Assembly (NCBI GenBank): GCA_002559145.1
Contig: NTXX01000003.1
Location: forward strand, 1 to 64,000
From: Bacillus sp. AFS006103
GTDB taxonomy: Bacteria; Bacillota; Bacilli; Bacillales; Cytobacillaceae
Direction of reading: 5' to 3'
DNA: 64,000 nt
Every line of letters starts with the position of its first letter. The first letter of the stretch is position 1. Below the pieces are notes generated by a model, which saw only the letters and a list, made by a program, of their open reading frames with translations, did no database searches and was not told the DNA's origin. The position numbers and the translations under genes were made by a program. Shown in pieces: positions 45,361-53,411 of the stretch.

Positions 45361-46236
45361 CTATTTTTTCTCCATAATAACCAATAAAACACCAATAAGA
45401 ATGAGGATGGAGCCCATCCAAAACGTTATACCAATGTACTCTCCTAGAACTACCCAACCGAGTAAGGTCCCAACTACGGGTTGAAAGAAGAAAAATATCC
45501 CTCCACTGGAGGCATTGAGCATTTGTAATCCACGATTCCAAAGTAGAAATCCGCCTGCTGTTGAGACAATACCCAAATATAAGATGCCTCCCCAAATGGT
45601 CGGGTGAGTCAGTTGAGAGATATTAATTGCGTGTAACCGAGGCAAAACAAAAGGTGTTAACACGATTAGAGCTACTAAGATGGAATAGGTCGTTACCACA
45701 ATTTGTGAATAATCACTCGGTACAAGCTTTATGAGTACCGACATGAGCGCCCAGGTTAAAGCAGCAATAATTAGTGAAATCCCACCAAGTGTACTGGAAA
45801 AGTTCACATGACTGACTCCAACAATGAGAAAAACCCCAATTGTCGCTAAACAAACGGAGAGTCCCTTTTTTAACGTCACCTCGTCTTTAAGGAGTAAGCG
45901 AGCAAATATAACCATAAATGCTGGTGTTGAAGATGTAATGATAGCTCCCATTTGTGCGGAGGACAGCATGGTCCCCGTTTCCTGTGTAACAATTGAAATG
46001 GCGTTACCAATGATTCCAATGGCTATGATTATTAAGAAATGACGTTTATCGATTCGCCATTTTTGTCGTGTAATGAAGCCGATAATGAGAAGTGTGACAA
46101 TAGCGACAAGGTAACGCATCCAGACAAGTTCCAGTGGGGGTATGACCGATACCACAATTTTAACAACAACGTACATCCCGCCCCAAATACTAGAGGCTAA
46201 AGCTAAATAGATAGAACCTAATAAGCTGTTTTTCAA
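45361..46236 (-). CDS. EamA-family drug/metabolite transporter
   Basis: A 291-residue membrane protein with ten helices and two EamA repeats: first repeat LALASSIWGGMYVVVKIV...PPLELVWMRYL, second LIIAALTWALMSVLIKLV...ILYLGIVSTAGGFLLWN, with the usual FFFQPVVGTLLGWVVLGE near the end. It probably exports a metabolite or amino acid. The start is TTG 46236, just after GGAGGG; the earlier ATG 46302 would add a charged stretch and lacks a site. Single gene with its own terminator. Confidence 0.88.
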   Translation of the reverse strand: MKNSLLGSIYLALASSIWGGMYVVVKIVVSVIPPLELVWMRYLVAIVTLLIIGFITRQKWRIDKRHFLIIIAIGIIGNAISIVTQETGTMLSSAQMGAIITSSTPAFMVIFARLLLKDEVTLKKGLSVCLATIGVFLIVGVSHVNFSSTLGGISLIIAALTWALMSVLIKLVPSDYSQIVVTTYSILVALIVLTPFVLPRLHAINISQLTHPTIWGGILYLGIVSTAGGFLLWNRGLQMLNASSGGIFFFFQPVVGTLLGWVVLGEYIGITFWMGSILILIGVLLVIMEKK

Positions 46237-46476
46237 TTTATATTCCCTCCGTTTTTTAGTTAGGTCGAAATTGCCCTTACGGAGAGATGTAGTCACCTTC
46301 ACTCCATTAAGAGCAGAAGTGAGCTACTGGTACATCATTTTCAAATAATGGAATCCAATACATTTTCATTCACCTCAAGTCCAATCGATCGACAATTATC
46401 TGTGATTTATTGTAACAGAATATTAAGATTATTAACATAAATTTGATGGGCGAGCGTTTAATCCAATACTTTACAA

Positions 46477-46540
46477 TTGACAAAATGAACTGTAACGCTT
46501 AAATTTACAGTATAGAAACTGTAATGTTTTTTATTACATT
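46477..46540 (+). promoter_or_regulatory. Promoter and two Rrf2-type operators upstream of the spx-like gene
   Basis: TTGACA (46477) and TAAATT (46500) are 17 bp apart. Operator 1, AACTGTAA-N9-TTACAGT (46488-46511), covers the -10; operator 2, AACTGTAA-N9-TTACATT (46517-46540), covers the start and early leader. The same spaced motif precedes four other sites in two Rrf2 modules. Confidence 0.7.
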
Positions 46541-46584
46541 TAAAAGTGAATAAAACAAAAAACACCTAAGGAGTGTGTAGAAGT

Positions 46585-46980
46585 ATGGTGACTCTATATA
46601 CCACACCTAGCTGTGGTTCTTGCCGAAAAGCAAAAGCTTGGCTTGAGGAACATCAAATCGACTATATGGAAAGAAACATCTTATCTAATCCGCTCACTGT
46701 CGATGAAATTAAATCAATTCTTCGCATGACAGAAGAAGGGACTAGCGAAATTATTTCCACGAATTCAAAGGCGTTCCAAGAATTAAACGTAAATATTGAA
46801 TCCCTACCGCTTAATGAATTGTACAAATTAATAATCGAGCATCCCAAAATGGTGCGCCGGCCAATTATCCTAGACGAAAAAAGATTACAGGTTGGCTATA
46901 ACGAGGACGAAATTCGTAGTTTTCTGCCCCGTAGAGTTCGATCATATTTGTACACCGAATTACAAAAAAGGGCAAATTAA
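46585..46980 (+). CDS. Spx/ArsC-family redox regulator (SpxA2-like)
   Basis: A 131-residue Spx protein, exactly the family length. Spx proteins bind the RNA polymerase alpha C-terminal domain and redirect transcription under thiol stress. The redox switch is Cys10-Gly-Ser-Cys13 (Spx has CTSC), and the conserved [20 protein letters not shown] is complete. ATG 46585 gives this length; AAGGAG lies 11 nt upstream. A small gene and an Rrf2 regulator follow. In B. anthracis spxA2 is repressed by the Rrf2 protein SaiR, and this locus fits that arrangement. Confidence 0.88.
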   Translation: MVTLYTTPSCGSCRKAKAWLEEHQIDYMERNILSNPLTVDEIKSILRMTEEGTSEIISTNSKAFQELNVNIESLPLNELYKLIIEHPKMVRRPIILDEKRLQVGYNEDEIRSFLPRRVRSYLYTELQKRAN

Positions 46981-47021
46981 GGGGCAGGCCAATACAGAAA
47001 TTTTAATAGGAGGAAAAAAGG

Positions 47022-47156
47022 ATGATTGAAGTATTTGTGAAAGTAAATTTTAATAATCAAAACTACCATACTAACGTGATTGTGAAAAAAGATATAACTT
47101 GGGAAAAAATTAAACGAATAGCAGAAGAACAGGTCAAAAAACAATGGGGCATATAA
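47022..47156 (+). CDS. Small hypothetical protein downstream of the spx-like gene
   Basis: A 44-residue protein, MIEVFVKVNFNNQNYHTNVI to the end KKQWGI, with a strong AGGAGGAAAAAAGG before its ATG and only 41 bp after the spx-like stop. It reads as two strands followed by one basic helix. It is probably co-transcribed with the spx-like gene. No family recognised. Confidence 0.65.
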   Translation: MIEVFVKVNFNNQNYHTNVIVKKDITWEKIKRIAEEQVKKQWGI

Positions 47157-47193
47157 ATCGAATCTGCTTACCATGAAACACTAAGCTAAAGTC

Positions 47194-47220
47194 TTGACTA
47201 ACTTAACTGTAATGTACAGT
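47194..47220 (+). promoter_or_regulatory. Promoter region with palindrome upstream of Rrf2 gene 1
   Basis: TTGACT at 47194 and a perfect palindrome ACTGTAATGTACAGT (47206-47220) containing the AACTGTAA half-site of the shared operator. Spacing differs from the other copies, so it is a compact variant. Autoregulation is inferred. Confidence 0.5.
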
Positions 47221-47297
47221 ACGTTAATTTTTATAAAAATGCTGACCATAAATGTATTAGTAAATATAGATGAAAAGTTGTCTTAGGAGGCAAGCTC

Positions 47298-47711
47298 ATG
47301 AATAGTGATTTTACTCTTGCCATTCATAGTTTAACTTTTCTTGCGTTACAGACGGACCGCATGTCAACAAGTGAGGCCATCTCTGAAAGTGCTGGCGTCC
47401 ATCCGGTACGTATACGAAAAGTGCTAAGTTTGTTAAAGAAACATGGATTTATTAAATCAAAAGAGGGAACAGGCGGCGGATTTATTTTTGCCCTAGATCT
47501 AAGTGAAGTGAATCTTTGGGATATCTATAGGATAACATCAGAAGGTGCACTAAAGCCCAAGTGTCCAGAATCCAATGAAACATGTATTGTTGGAGCGAAT
47601 ATGGAAAGAATTCTATGTAGCATTTTCTTTGGTGTGGAAGAACATATGGGAGAATATTTAAAGGAGTATACAATCAAAGAAGTTGTTAATCTTGTAAATA
47701 AGCGGCAATAA
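47298..47711 (+). CDS. Rrf2-family transcriptional regulator, SaiR-like, paralogue 1
   Basis: A 137-residue winged-helix regulator: MNSDFTLAIHSLTFLAL, SEAISESAGVHPVRIRKVLSLLKKHGFI, KEGTGGGFIFA. Two cysteines in KPKCPESNETCIVG (about residues 90-98) are placed where Rrf2 sensors hold a cluster or a thiol switch; with only two, a disulfide switch is more likely than a three-Cys iron-sulphur cluster. TAGGAGG precedes the ATG. It lies between the spx-like gene and an IDEAL-domain gene, and its paralogue at 62324 has the same neighbour. Confidence 0.9.
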   Translation: MNSDFTLAIHSLTFLALQTDRMSTSEAISESAGVHPVRIRKVLSLLKKHGFIKSKEGTGGGFIFALDLSEVNLWDIYRITSEGALKPKCPESNETCIVGANMERILCSIFFGVEEHMGEYLKEYTIKEVVNLVNKRQ

Positions 47712-47740
47712 ACAGGTTTATGGCTGTTGATTTCTATATA

Positions 47741-47765
47741 AAATGTAATGAAAAAAGTTACAGTT
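47741..47765 (-). promoter_or_regulatory. Shared Rrf2-type operator upstream of IDEAL gene 1
   Basis: On the minus strand AACTGTAA-N9-TTACATT, the same half-sites and spacing as at 46517 and 62274. It lies about 55 bp before the IDEAL-domain gene. Confidence 0.65.
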
Positions 47766-47818
47766 AAACCTCATATCCTATAGGATCGAACTTAAAATAA
47801 TTCAAGAAGGTGAAAAAA

Positions 47819-48163
47819 GTGTTCTCAAATAATAATACTCTATTAAAAACAGGTGATTGGATTAAGGCGGAATCATGGGATGGCGAATTAATAATCGGTT
47901 ATATTGAAGCACTATCTAGTATAGAAGGAGTATTGAAGGTCAAGGTAGTTACAAGTGACAATAACCAAACGGTTGGCAAAACCATACCGATTATAAGCCA
48001 ACAGGTTAAAAAACTGCCTGTTTCAAATGTAACCAATAAAGCACAAATTGAATTTCTCCTAGACTTGGCATTATTAACAGGGGATAAGGAATGGTTTTTG
48101 GCGCTTTCCTCGGAGTTAAACGCCATGAAGCAGCTTGTTAACGGAGTCCATAGCGAACAGTGA
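47819..48163 (+). CDS. IDEAL-domain protein, paralogue 1
   Basis: A 114-residue protein with two parts: an N-terminal strand-rich unit (TGDWIKAESWDGELIIGYIEAL) and a C-terminal IDEAL helix pair (IEFLLDLALLTGDKEWFLALSSELNAMK). The start is GTG 47819, 7 nt after AAGAAGGTG; the GTG at 47810 overlaps the binding site. It follows the Rrf2 regulator and has its own copy of the shared operator. The paralogue at 62865 matches in domain order and spacing. Function is unknown; IDEAL motifs are often found in small Bacillus adaptor-like proteins. Confidence 0.78.
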   Translation: MFSNNNTLLKTGDWIKAESWDGELIIGYIEALSSIEGVLKVKVVTSDNNQTVGKTIPIISQQVKKLPVSNVTNKAQIEFLLDLALLTGDKEWFLALSSELNAMKQLVNGVHSEQ

Positions 48164-48250
48164 CCATCACTGTTCGCATAAAAGAGTGCTTTGAAATTCT
48201 TTTACCATATTATTTTAGAAGACGGAGGGAAAAGACCCATACCCAAGAAG

Positions 48251-48454
48251 TCACATCCAAAATAACTCTACACCGTTTTCTATATATATTGTGTTATCTA
48301 ATCCGGTTTGGCTTTTCAGATATTCAAATACATTTTTTGCTATGCTTCTGATCGTCACGCTTAGCCCCAAGTTTTCAATCACGCGCGCGTAGCAGCAGAT
48401 GATTAACGTATCATTTTCTATGAATAAATGATAATAGATGGTTTCTTTCTGCAT
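48251..48454 (-). CDS. Possible small protein
   Basis: A 67-codon frame beginning MQKETIYYHLFIENDTLIIC and ending YIENGVELFWM. Its composition is protein-like, but no ribosome binding site is seen before the ATG and no homologous pattern is recognised. It may be a remnant. The gap 48164-48916 is otherwise thin on genes. Confidence 0.3.
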   Translation of the reverse strand: MQKETIYYHLFIENDTLIICCYARVIENLGLSVTIRSIAKNVFEYLKSQTGLDNTIYIENGVELFWM

Positions 48455-48576
48455 TTTCGAATAACAGTTGATAAATAGATATTCATCTGTTTTAGACGTT
48501 TAAATAATTTTATTATAATTATATTATGTTAACTTAGATAAGGAACAGCTGTTTATTATCCACTACAGTTCAAACG

Positions 48577-48696
48577 ATGGATTTTAGGACTAATCTCCCG
48601 ACTTCATCAGCTGGAAAATTATTAAAGAGATCTTTGAAAGAAGAATACAAAAATTCATCGCAGGAAATGGAAAAGTATAGAAAACTACAAAAATAG
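48577..48696 (+). CDS. Possible 39-residue protein or gene remnant
   Basis: ATG 48577 opens a frame MDFRTNLPTSSAGKLLKRSL then a charged helix ending YRKLQK. No ribosome binding site. A small hairpin CCGTC-TAAAT-GGCGG and a run of T follow the stop, which looks like a terminator, so this may be the 3' end of a lost gene. Confidence 0.3.
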   Translation: MDFRTNLPTSSAGKLLKRSLKEEYKNSSQEMEKYRKLQK

Positions 48697-48772
48697 GAAT
48701 CCGTCTAAATGGCGGTTTTTTTTATTGGTATATCCATAGTACAATCTCGCGCTGCTCCCTCCTTTAATTTAA

Positions 48773-48808
48773 CCAACACATGTATATAAGGTGTTGGATA
48801 ACCAACAC
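48773..48808. promoter_or_regulatory. Palindromic operator upstream of the YhgE-like gene
   Basis: CCAACAC (48773) and GTGTTGG (48791) form an inverted repeat; a third CCAACAC is at 48802. This is a TetR-like operator design in the promoter region of the transporter gene. No regulator gene is adjacent. Confidence 0.5.
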
Positions 48809-48916
48809 AGCTGTTATTTCTGATTATTGAACTGAATTGGAATCAATTATAAAATCTAAAATATAATAAACAACAAGTTGTTCATTATTATATCAAAAAA
48901 TGAAGGAGGTTAAAAT

Positions 48917-50125
48917 ATGTTCAAAAACAAACTGGTATTACTTTCACCGGTATTCGCATTGGCAATTATTTTTATTTTTTCTCTAACATTATTTCCATCA
49001 GTCCAGCCACAACCCAAAAATCTGCCTATTGCCATCGTAAATGAGGATGAGGGAGTACAAATTCCTAATCAACCAGAAATGAATATGGGTAAAACCATCG
49101 TTGAAACAATGGAAAAAAGTTCAAAAGCAACAACAGATGAAGACCCTGCTGTAAAATGGGTGGAAGTCAAAAGTTCAGAGGACGTATTAAAAGGGTTAGA
49201 TCATCAAAAATATTATGCTGCATTGGTGATTCCGAAAGATTTTAGTGCGAAGCAAGCATCGTTAAGGACACCAGCACCATCTTCACCTGATGTTCAAATC
49301 TATATCAATCAGGGAATGAATACAGCAGCTTCAACAATGGCAGGACAAATGTTGAATGGGATAATTGACAATATGAACATCAATGTTCGTACACAACTGC
49401 TAGATGGACTTGAAAAGCAAGGAGCAACACTAACGGCAAAACAAGCTGCAAGTCTAGCAACACCTATAACAAAAAGGGTTACAAATGTGAATGAAATTGG
49501 TACAAATAGTGCAAACGGAAATTCTCCTGTTTCCTTATTCCAACCATTATGGATGGGTAGTTTGGCGAGTGCCGCTATTATCTTTAACGCTGTTAGTAAA
49601 ATATCCATTACGAATCGAAAAGAGAACTTTTTCGCAAAGCTGGGACAAATTTTCATCGGTGCGATTGTTTCTCTTGTCGTCGGATTTGGTTTAACACTTC
49701 TAGCAGACGAGATGTTAGGATTTCATATTCCACAGTTTACGGATACAGCTTTATTCCTAACGATTACCTCTTTTAGCTTTTTCTTAATGATTTCAGCGGT
49801 GCTTTCGTGGTTGGGGATTAGAAGTATCGCTATTTTTGCCTTATTACTTTTCTTTGGGGCACCTCTATTGGCACTCGCACCTGAAATGATGTCTCCATTT
49901 TATCGAGATTGGATTTACTCATGGTTGCCGATGCGATTTATGATACAAGAGCTTCGAGAGTTATTCTTCTTCGGGAATGGATTATCTTGGAATTCGCATA
50001 TATCTAGTCTTGTATGGATTGGATTAGCAAGTATAGTAATTATACTTGCTTCTGCCTTGAAACTAAGTTCAATAAAAGACATAACAAAAAACGAAAACAA
50101 CAAAACCGTTGGCCAAAGCGACTGA
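48917..50125 (+). CDS. YhgE/Pip-like ABC-2 type membrane protein
   Basis: A 402-residue membrane protein: one N-terminal helix (LLSPVFALAIIFIFSLTLF), a large extracellular domain (about 35-200, with NLPIAIVNEDEGVQIPNQ and YYAALVIPKDFS), and five or so C-terminal helices with the QPLWMGSLASAAIIF turn typical of YhgE and ABC-2 permeases. It is shorter than full Pip proteins, which suggests the single-unit form. No ATPase gene adjoins. AAGGAGG precedes the ATG. Such genes are often stress- or antimicrobial-induced. Confidence 0.82.
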   Translation: MFKNKLVLLSPVFALAIIFIFSLTLFPSVQPQPKNLPIAIVNEDEGVQIPNQPEMNMGKTIVETMEKSSKATTDEDPAVKWVEVKSSEDVLKGLDHQKYYAALVIPKDFSAKQASLRTPAPSSPDVQIYINQGMNTAASTMAGQMLNGIIDNMNINVRTQLLDGLEKQGATLTAKQAASLATPITKRVTNVNEIGTNSANGNSPVSLFQPLWMGSLASAAIIFNAVSKISITNRKENFFAKLGQIFIGAIVSLVVGFGLTLLADEMLGFHIPQFTDTALFLTITSFSFFLMISAVLSWLGIRSIAIFALLLFFGAPLLALAPEMMSPFYRDWIYSWLPMRFMIQELRELFFFGNGLSWNSHISSLVWIGLASIVIILASALKLSSIKDITKNENNKTVGQSD

Positions 50126-50136
50126 TATCAGTTATA

Positions 50137-50171
50137 AAATAACACCAGCTCTTTGGAGTTGGTGTTATTTT
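50137..50171 (+). terminator. Rho-independent terminator
   Basis: AAAATAACACCAGCTC pairs with GAGTTGGTGTTATTTT (one G-T) around TTTG. It begins about 12 bp after the YhgE-like gene's stop. Confidence 0.92.
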
Positions 50172-50405
50172 CATGTGCGCCATGGTTATAAATGTTATGC
50201 CCACAAGGTTTATCCCCTGAATCCAATTAAGGATAAGGGATTTTTTTGTATAAACTCACAAATGAAAGATGGCTATCAATCCTGTGCATTATGAAAGGGT
50301 TCACGGATTTGAGCACAAACTTCCGGTTTTTCTCATGTTTTTTATTGTGAATATTAGGTTTATTCAGTATATTTAATGTAATATTAGGGGAGTGAGGGAG
50401 GTAAA

Positions 50406-51236
50406 ATGAATCCATCCTATTTTTATTTAAAACTAGAAACACATCAATTACATATGCCTTATAAAAATGAAAAACGGCGCGTGCGTGTTTTATTGCCGAA
50501 AAATTATGATAAAGATGAGGCTGAAAATTATCCAGTTGTTTATATGCATGATGGACAAAATGTTTTCTACAGTAGTGAAGCTTATAGCGGGTATTCATGG
50601 AAAGTTATTCCGGCAATTAAACAAAACCCCGATTTACCGAAGATGATTGTTGTTGGTATAGATAACGCTGGACAAGATCGAATTAATGAATATACGCCTT
50701 GGAAAATTACTGAAAGCCCACTTCCTGAAGATATTGAACTAGGCGGAAGAGGCGAGGAGTTTGCTGAGTTTGTTATGACAGTCGTGAAGCCGTTTATCGA
50801 TACACATTACCGAACTAAATCGGATAAATTTCATACAGCTATGATTGGCAGTTCACTTGGAGGAAATATTACGGCTTTTATGGGGATTGAATATAAAGAT
50901 CAAATTGGTGGTTTAGGCATTTTTTCTTTAGCCAATTGGATTACAAATAAATCCTTTGACAGTTATATTGGTAAAAAAGATTTGGATCCTGAACAACGCG
51001 TGTACATTCAAGTGGGGACTCAGGAAGGCGATGATGCCGATCGACAATTGATGTATGGTAGTATGAAGCAGGCATATATCGATTGCTCGCTTAAGTATTA
51101 CCAACAACTGATAAAAGGCTCTGTTCCAATTGATAGCATTCGTTTAAACATTTTTGCGGATGAAGAACATAATGAAAAAGCTTGGGCAAAACACTTGCCA
51201 GAATGTTTACGTTTCTTAAGTGAAAAGTGGTCTTGA
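50406..51236 (+). CDS. Alpha/beta-hydrolase esterase, first gene of an esterase/ATP-grasp operon
   Basis: A 276-residue esterase of the enterochelin-esterase/EstD (Putative_Esterase) type. It has RRVRVLLPKNYD, YMHDGQNVF, the nucleophile elbow MIGSSLGGNITAF (Ser about 154) and the C-terminal DEEHNEKAWAKHL with the catalytic His. No signal peptide. GGGAGGTAAA precedes the ATG. The ATP-grasp gene follows 160 bp later, and another esterase after that; the association suggests that an acylated or amide-linked product is made and trimmed. Confidence 0.85.
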   Translation: MNPSYFYLKLETHQLHMPYKNEKRRVRVLLPKNYDKDEAENYPVVYMHDGQNVFYSSEAYSGYSWKVIPAIKQNPDLPKMIVVGIDNAGQDRINEYTPWKITESPLPEDIELGGRGEEFAEFVMTVVKPFIDTHYRTKSDKFHTAMIGSSLGGNITAFMGIEYKDQIGGLGIFSLANWITNKSFDSYIGKKDLDPEQRVYIQVGTQEGDDADRQLMYGSMKQAYIDCSLKYYQQLIKGSVPIDSIRLNIFADEEHNEKAWAKHLPECLRFLSEKWS

Positions 51237-51395
51237 ATAAACTGAATAATTATATTGGACTGAACTTGATATGAGAGGAATCTATTACTTTTTTTGAATG
51301 TTTTTGAAGCTTAGATTGAATATCAATTGAAAAAATTGCACCTAAGTCCTGAAAAAAATAATGAATCTTTTGACTCTGAGGAAGGAGCTTTTTTT

Positions 51396-52592
51396 ATGAA
51401 TTATATTTTGATTTCACCCTATTATCCAGGTAATTTTCAGCCATTTGCTCATCGTTTAAAAGACGCAGGTGTCAATGTTTTAGGAATTGGTGAAGAGCCA
51501 TATGACCAATTAGGTTCCGAATTACAAGACTCTTTAACAGAATATTATCGTGTGAATAATTTAGAAGATGTAGACGAAATGAAACGTGCTGTTGCATTTT
51601 TATTTTATAAACATGGTCCAATTGATCGCATTGAATCCAATAACGAATACTGGTTAGAACTTGATGCACAGTTGCGTGAGCAATTTAACGTGTACGGCAA
51701 TAAAATGAATGACTTGAAAAAAGTGAAGTATAAATCTGAAATGAAGAAGCTGTTTAAAGAAGCAGATGTGCCTGTTGTAGAAGGAAGAATCGTTAGAACA
51801 AAAAAGGAGTTAGCTAAAGCCATTGATGAATTAGGACTGCCAGTTATCGCTAAACCGGATAATGGAGTTGGATCAGCTGCAACATTTAAATTAAGTTCAG
51901 AAGAGGATGTACACCATTTTGAAAAAGAGTGGGGAGAAGCGCAAGTGTACTTCTTAGAACCATATGTCGAAGGCGGCGTTCTTTGTACATTTGATGGTTT
52001 AGTGGATCAGAAAGGGAACATTGTTTTCCAAACAAGCTTTACATATAATGTGCCAACCCTGGAACTTGTTAATGGTCAGTTGGATTTAGCCTATGTGATT
52101 CAAAAAGAAATGGATCCAAAGCTTGAAACCTATGGAAAGGCGATTGTGAAAGCTTTTGGCATGAAAGAACGCTTTTTCCATATTGAGTTTTTTAAATTAG
52201 AAAATGGGGATTATGTTGCACTTGAATACAATAATCGCTTGGCTGGCGGCTACACGATTGATATGTACAATTTCGCGTACTCCATTGATTTATTTGCACA
52301 GTATGCTTCACTTGTGACAGGAGGAGAATTTAAGGAATCCGATGCCGAAAACCAGTTTTGTGTCGGTATAACACAGCGTGATGCGTATGAGTATAAACAT
52401 GATACGAATGCCATTTATGAACGATTTGGCGACCGTGTGAAGTTTGAACGACGCATTCCAGATGCGTTTGCGGAACTCCAAGGAAATCAATTTTATGCGA
52501 TTAATGCAGATTCGCATGAAGAAGTGGATGACATTATCCGTTTTGTACATGAACGAAAATATTCGGAGAAGGAGATTGTTCTATGCATATAG
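51396..52592 (+). CDS. ATP-grasp carboxylate-amine ligase-like protein
   Basis: A 398-residue ATP-grasp protein. An N-terminal Rossmann-like part (ILISPYYPGNFQPFAHRLKD) is followed by the ATP-grasp core: KYKSEMKKLFKEADVPVVEG, LGLPVIAKPDNGVGSAATFKL (lid and phosphate loop), FLEPYVEGGVLCTFDGLV and the metal-binding HIEFFKLENGDYVALEYNNR. The start is ATG 51396 after GGAAGGAG; an earlier TTG at 51327 lacks support. Its end overlaps the next gene by 10 nt. It should activate a carboxylate and join it to an amine; substrates unknown. Family members make dipeptides, peptide tails or cofactors. Confidence 0.85.
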   Translation: MNYILISPYYPGNFQPFAHRLKDAGVNVLGIGEEPYDQLGSELQDSLTEYYRVNNLEDVDEMKRAVAFLFYKHGPIDRIESNNEYWLELDAQLREQFNVYGNKMNDLKKVKYKSEMKKLFKEADVPVVEGRIVRTKKELAKAIDELGLPVIAKPDNGVGSAATFKLSSEEDVHHFEKEWGEAQVYFLEPYVEGGVLCTFDGLVDQKGNIVFQTSFTYNVPTLELVNGQLDLAYVIQKEMDPKLETYGKAIVKAFGMKERFFHIEFFKLENGDYVALEYNNRLAGGYTIDMYNFAYSIDLFAQYASLVTGGEFKESDAENQFCVGITQRDAYEYKHDTNAIYERFGDRVKFERRIPDAFAELQGNQFYAINADSHEEVDDIIRFVHERKYSEKEIVLCI

Positions 52593-53323
52593 AACAGTTA
52601 AACCATTGGAGTGGCGAATTAGGACGTGAAATGCGGTTGAACAGATATGGACACAGTGGCATGCCAATCGTAGTTTTTCCTTCATCTGGAGGGACGCATA
52701 CCGAATACTATGATTTTGGAATGATTGATGTGTGTTATGACTTTATTGAATCCGGAAAAGTTCAATTTTTTACATTGGCAAGTATAGATAGCGAAAGTTG
52801 GCTGCACAACTCCAAATCGGCGCATGACCGTGCATTAGCCCACGCGGCATATGACCGGTATGTGATTTCAGAAGCTATTCCATTTATTAAACATAAAACT
52901 GGTTGGTTTGATCCAATGATGACAACAGGTTGTAGTATGGGGGCCTATCACGCGTTGAACTTTTTCTTGAGACATCCAGATGTCTTCCAAACAACCGTTG
53001 CACTTAGCGGTGTTTATGATGTGCGTTTCTTTTTTGGTGATTACGGAAATGATCCGCTTGTATATGAAAATTCACCGAGTGATTACATATGGAATCAAAA
53101 TGACGGCTGGTTTATTGATCGATATCGATCAGCAGATATCATTATTTGTACCGGGCTGGGTGATTGGGAACAGGATGGGCTGCCTTCATACTATACATTA
53201 AAAGAAGCCTTTGAAGAAAAACAAATTCCAGTATTGTTTGATGAGTGGGGCGAAGATGTTTTCCATGATTGGATTTGGTGGCGACGCCAAATGCCGTATT
53301 ATTTAGGCAAATTACTAAAATAA
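52583..53323 (+). CDS. Alpha/beta-hydrolase esterase, third gene of the ATP-grasp operon
   Basis: A 246-residue esterase of the esterase-D/YbbA-like group, only distantly related to the one two genes upstream. It shows MPIVVFPSSGGTHTEYYDFG, the nucleophile elbow TTGCSMGAYHALNF (Ser about 114) and a C-terminal DEWGEDVFHDWIWWRRQMPYYL with the catalytic His. Its ATG lies within the end of the ATP-grasp gene (10-nt overlap), which implies coupled expression. Cytosolic. It may cleave or transfer the product of the ligase. Confidence 0.85.
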   Translation: MHIEQLNHWSGELGREMRLNRYGHSGMPIVVFPSSGGTHTEYYDFGMIDVCYDFIESGKVQFFTLASIDSESWLHNSKSAHDRALAHAAYDRYVISEAIPFIKHKTGWFDPMMTTGCSMGAYHALNFFLRHPDVFQTTVALSGVYDVRFFFGDYGNDPLVYENSPSDYIWNQNDGWFIDRYRSADIIICTGLGDWEQDGLPSYYTLKEAFEEKQIPVLFDEWGEDVFHDWIWWRRQMPYYLGKLLK

Positions 53324-53333
53324 AATGTTAAAA

Positions 53334-53368
53334 AACATCAGTACGGTTAAGGTACTGGTGTTTTTTGA
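53334..53368 (+). terminator. Rho-independent terminator
   Basis: AACATCAGTAC pairs with GTACTGGTGTT (one G-T), followed by TTTTGATAG. It ends the esterase/ATP-grasp operon. Confidence 0.9.
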
Positions 53369-53411
53369 TAGGGGATATGTATAAAGGTGATCGAAGTTAA
53401 AAGCTCCCCAT

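Noticed and set aside
46977..47174. Minus-strand frame over the small gene after spx
   Set aside because: The plus-strand 44-residue gene in the same place has a strong ribosome binding site and fits the operon.
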